Shown: piece by piece, positions 61,535 through 64,000 of the stretch
Layout: each line of letters opens with the position of its first letter
How positions within the stretch are numbered: position 1 is the first letter of the stretch
From: Flavobacteriaceae bacterium S0862
GTDB taxonomy: Bacteria; Bacteroidota; Bacteroidia; Flavobacteriales; Flavobacteriaceae
Assembly (NCBI GenBank): GCA_023015825.1
Contig: JALKAW010000010.1
Span: 56,822-120,821 of the forward strand
Direction of reading: 5' to 3'
Length of the DNA: 64,000 nt
Made by a program: the position numbers and the translations under genes
The notes under the pieces: generated by a model
The model's database searches: none
Told to the model about the DNA's origin: nothing
What the model saw: the letters and a program-made list of their open reading frames with translations, nothing else

Positions 61535-62455
61535 TTAGAAGTATCTTGGGGATTTAACACGTTTACTTTTAAACACTTCAAACATTAATAAAAATTCATG
61601 TGTTCCGCTAGAGTATGGTCTAATATCTGAAATAGGATGCTCGTAAGCATACCCTAAACGTAATTGCTTAGATACCTGAAAATCAAATATACCTCCTAAA
61701 GCACCAGTAGATTCATTAATTCTATATGCAGCACCTAGCCACATTTTTTCATTGAATAAGAAATTAGCAGTCAAATCGTATGATAGTGGTGAACCATTAG
61801 TAGCTTTCACCATAAATGCAGGCTTTAGCTTTACAGTTTTACTAAGATCAAATACATAACCACCAGTTAAATAGTAGCTAATGCGCTCTAATGCTTCAAC
61901 ATCATTATGGTCATTTAAATCTGTAGTCAAGATTCTAGGAGCAGACAAACCTAAATACCATTTGCTAGTATGCAAAAACCCACCAATTCCCATATTTGGA
62001 TTCCATCGATCCTCAATACCATATATTGCAGGATCTGTTGGATATGCGCTTCTTAATTCTTGATCAATACTATACGAAGTAAATCCTCCTTTTAAACCAA
62101 GTGCTAACTTTGTTTTTTCACTAAGATTAAGTGTATACGAGAAATCTCCATATATATAGGTGAAATTCTCGAATCCTAAATGATCATTAATAAATGATAA
62201 TCCTAAACCTACCTTTTCATTTCTCATAGGAGAATGAATAGAAAAGGTTTGTGTGGTTGGTCCTCCATCTATAGCTGTCCATTGGCTTCTATGAAGACCA
62301 ACTAAGCTAAGAGTCTCTCTACTTCCTGCATAGGCAGGGTTTATTGAGATAGTATTATACATGTATTGCGTAAACTGAGGTAATTGCTGACTAAAAGCTG
62401 AATAAGAGCTAAGCAATACTAAAGCAATAATGTTAAACTTAATAAACTTTTTCAT
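61535..62455 (-). CDS. Type IX secretion system membrane protein, PorP/SprF family
   Basis: 306 residues, signal peptide ending SSYSAFSQQ. Family features: LPQFTQYMYNTISINPAYAG at the mature N-terminus, LVGLHRSQWTAIDGGPTTQT, GLGLSFINDHLGFENFTYIY and RLGYAYEHPISDIRPYSSGT, in an outer-membrane barrel. In F. johnsoniae, SprF is needed for secretion of the gliding adhesin SprB. It stands 12 nt after the adhesin stop and 11 nt before the OmpA gene, so it is probably the dedicated partner of that adhesin. Confidence 0.92.
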   Translation of the reverse strand: MKKFIKFNIIALVLLSSYSAFSQQLPQFTQYMYNTISINPAYAGSRETLSLVGLHRSQWTAIDGGPTTQTFSIHSPMRNEKVGLGLSFINDHLGFENFTYIYGDFSYTLNLSEKTKLALGLKGGFTSYSIDQELRSAYPTDPAIYGIEDRWNPNMGIGGFLHTSKWYLGLSAPRILTTDLNDHNDVEALERISYYLTGGYVFDLSKTVKLKPAFMVKATNGSPLSYDLTANFLFNEKMWLGAAYRINESTGALGGIFDFQVSKQLRLGYAYEHPISDIRPYSSGTHEFLLMFEVFKSKRVKSPRYF

Positions 62456-62467
62456 GATAGGTTAAAT

Positions 62468-64000
62468 TTATTTGGTTCCTACGTAAATTGGTCCTGCATG
62501 TGATGCAATCAATCTACCATTTTCAATTAATTTTAATATATAATAATATGTTCCTGTTGGCACTTTACCGTGAGATCCTACCGAATTGTCATGAGATTCA
62601 CCACCCCAATCATTTTGATAGTCATTAGATTCATAAATTAATGAACCCCATCGGTTAAATATTTGTAACTGCATGGTTACATCAAAGCACTCAGAATCTG
62701 TGTCTAATACAGCAATACGGAACGTATCATTCATATTATCTCCATTTGCAGTTACTGCTTTTGGAATATGTTGATCTGGATCGAATTCATCTAAACATGG
62801 TAAAGCGATACACGCATCATTTAAAGTAATAATTACTTCAGTTGCACTTGGACATTCACCTTCTGTGTCAGTATAAGTAAATCTATATTCGCCTAAACTT
62901 AATTCAAAAGGGTTAAATAGGTTACCGTTTATTGTTGCATTTCCAGCTGTTACCTCCCATCTTCCATTGGTACCATAGTCTCCAGTTAATAATTCGAATA
63001 AATCATAGTCAAAATTATCACCAATACATAAATCTGTCGAACCACCAGTAACTAGATCTTCTAATATCACATTTATAGTTTGAGTATATATTCTTGTGTT
63101 ATCACACTCATCACTTACAGTCCATTCTCTAGTAATAACATAATTATCACCACTATTATCATTAGTATCCGTTTCATTGAAAGTCACATCTATTTGTGAT
63201 GAACATGCATCTTCAAACTCTAGTTCAGGAACACTAGGTATATCACCACAGCTTACTGTTATCTCAGCTTCAAAGTCTGTTGTTGTAATTGGTGCTGTTG
63301 AATCAGTCACAGTTATTATTTGTGTGTGTTCTGCAACATTTCCACAATTGTCCATTGCTGACCAACTACGAGTTAGTATATAATCTCCTCCACAAGCGCC
63401 ATCAGTTCTTACTTCGTTATACTCTACTTTAATAAAGTTGCTGTCACAATTATCCGTAGCAGTTAATGTAGCTGCAGTAGGAACGTTATCACATTCTACC
63501 GTTGCATCAGCAGGAAGTGCTTCAACAAATGTTGGTGCTGTTGTATCTTGTACTGTAATTGTTTGTGTATGTACAGTTTCAAGTCCACAAGCATCCGTTG
63601 CAGTCCAAGTTCTAACAAGTGTATAGTTAGACTCACAATCACCATCGTTTCTTACTTCACTATATGTTACAGTTGCATCACCACAGTTATCCGTAGCAGT
63701 TAATGTAGCTGCAGTAGGAACGTTATCACATTCTACCGTTGCATCAGCAGGAAGTGCTTCAACAAATGTTGGTGCTGTTGTATCTTGTACTGTAATTGTT
63801 TGTGTATGTACAGTTTCAAGTCCACAAGTATCCGTTGCAGTCCAAGTTCTAACAAGTGTATAGTTAGACTCACAATCACCATCGTTTCTTACTTCACTAT
63901 ATGTTACAGTTGCATCACCACAGTTATCCGTAGCAGTTAATGTAGCTGCAGTAGGAACGTTATCACATTCTACCGTTGCATCAGCAGGAAGTGCTTCAAC
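62468..64000 (-). CDS. Repeat-containing surface adhesin with type B sorting domain (gliding-motility-associated C-terminus), 5' end beyond window
   Basis: The frame is open from the right edge to the stop at 62468 (at least 511 codons). The C-terminal ~90 residues (IPKAVTANGDNMNDTFRIAV, LQIFNRWGSLIYESNDYQND, GTYYYILKLIENGRLIASHA, GPIYVGTK) are the CHU_C type B T9SS sorting signal. Upstream is a PKD/Ig-like module, then Cys-containing repeats of 79 residues (TATDNCGDATVTYSEVRNDG, TITVQDTTAPTFVEALPADA) typical of HYR-like SprB-style adhesins. Secreted through T9SS and surface-displayed; likely gliding or attachment. An internal Met at 63355 is not the start: the frame runs on upstream without a stop. 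Confidence 0.9.
   Translation of the reverse strand, partial: VEALPADATVECDNVPTAATLTATDNCGDATVTYSEVRNDGDCESNYTLVRTWTATDTCGLETVHTQTITVQDTTAPTFVEALPADATVECDNVPTAATLTATDNCGDATVTYSEVRNDGDCESNYTLVRTWTATDACGLETVHTQTITVQDTTAPTFVEALPADATVECDNVPTAATLTATDNCDSNFIKVEYNEVRTDGACGGDYILTRSWSAMDNCGNVAEHTQIITVTDSTAPITTTDFEAEITVSCGDIPSVPELEFEDACSSQIDVTFNETDTNDNSGDNYVITREWTVSDECDNTRIYTQTINVILEDLVTGGSTDLCIGDNFDYDLFELLTGDYGTNGRWEVTAGNATINGNLFNPFELSLGEYRFTYTDTEGECPSATEVIITLNDACIALPCLDEFDPDQHIPKAVTANGDNMNDTFRIAVLDTDSECFDVTMQLQIFNRWGSLIYESNDYQNDWGGESHDNSVGSHGKVPTGTYYYILKLIENGRLIASHAGPIYVGTK
63451..64000 (-). repeat. Tandem 237-bp coding repeats (79 residues)
   Basis: The same sequence block recurs at 63451, 63688 and 63925, exactly 237 bp apart, with only a few differences visible (for example ACAAGC versus ACAAGT before TCCGTTGC). 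The third copy is cut by the window edge. A more diverged unit precedes them on the low-coordinate side (about 63215-63450). Confidence 0.92.

Noticed and set aside
63355..63355. Start of the adhesin gene at the internal Met
   Set aside because: The frame is open upstream to the window edge, with continuing Cys-rich repeats, so this Met is internal.
63438..64000. Regular repeats at 237-bp spacing, CRISPR-like at first glance
   Set aside because: The repeats fill the whole period with no unique spacers and translate in one open frame as adhesin repeats.
1..64000. tRNA, rRNA, insertion sequences and toxin-antitoxin or restriction genes
   Set aside because: Looked for throughout and not found; every long frame is accounted for by other genes.

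Overview
The window looks like a chromosomal piece of a marine Flavobacteriaceae bacterium (Bacteroidota; something near Winogradskyella, Psychroserpens, Olleya or Lacinutrix, though the genus cannot be fixed by eye). The signs are a strongly AT-rich sequence, TTG-N20-TAnnTTTG promoters, type IX secretion and gliding genes (porQ, PorP/SprF, a type B sorting-domain adhesin, a PorE-like OmpA protein), a 6S RNA in the zapA-rny gap, and many Bacteroidota-specific DUF families. Most of it is core chromosome; I see no prophage, insertion sequence, CRISPR array, rRNA or tRNA.

Layout. 1-4450: a three-gene biotin-dependent acyl-CoA carboxylase operon (carboxyltransferase cut by the left edge), a PrsW-type membrane protease and a Nudix hydrolase. 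4550-16530: mostly single enzymes (penicillin acylase family, M42 peptidase, serine beta-lactamase family, S51 peptidase, ZIP transporter, two methyltransferases) and lipoproteins. 16775-22555: DUF2200, a DUF6048-DUF6452-rlmD run, an ECF sigma factor with a DUF6768 membrane partner, and ornithine aminotransferase. 22600-25119: a compact cluster of small membrane proteins (DUF2752, CD225/dispanin, CCC-motif, DUF2752) followed by a decayed surface-protein pseudogene. 25294-32654: Smr protein, cysteine desulfurase, TonB-dependent receptor and M23 peptidase. 32830-35237: coiled-coil protein, zapA, 6S RNA, ribonuclease Y.

35292-38553 is the most irregular part. xerD is followed by two diverged small beta-barrel genes whose flanks (a 5' piece of xerD, the whole leader, and the downstream terminator) are nearly identical. 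Between them lie a barrel pseudogene and a truncated xerD copy. This points to a tandem duplication whose coding cassette has diverged far more than its borders.

38580-48221: aroQ, lpdA, msrB, an M48 peptidase, two tandem UMF1-type MFS transporters, and an ECF sigma/anti-sigma operon with two repetitive beta-strand surface proteins. 48460-58644: lon, porQ-cmk, rpsA, the pyrR-pyrB operon running into ribonuclease Z, and pdxH. 58703-64000: a CAP-domain lipoprotein, then a T9SS/gliding operon read leftwards (adhesin with 79-residue near-identical repeats running off the right edge, PorP/SprF, PorE-like OmpA). Start codons were moved from the longest open frame where a signal peptide, lipobox or family start argued for it.
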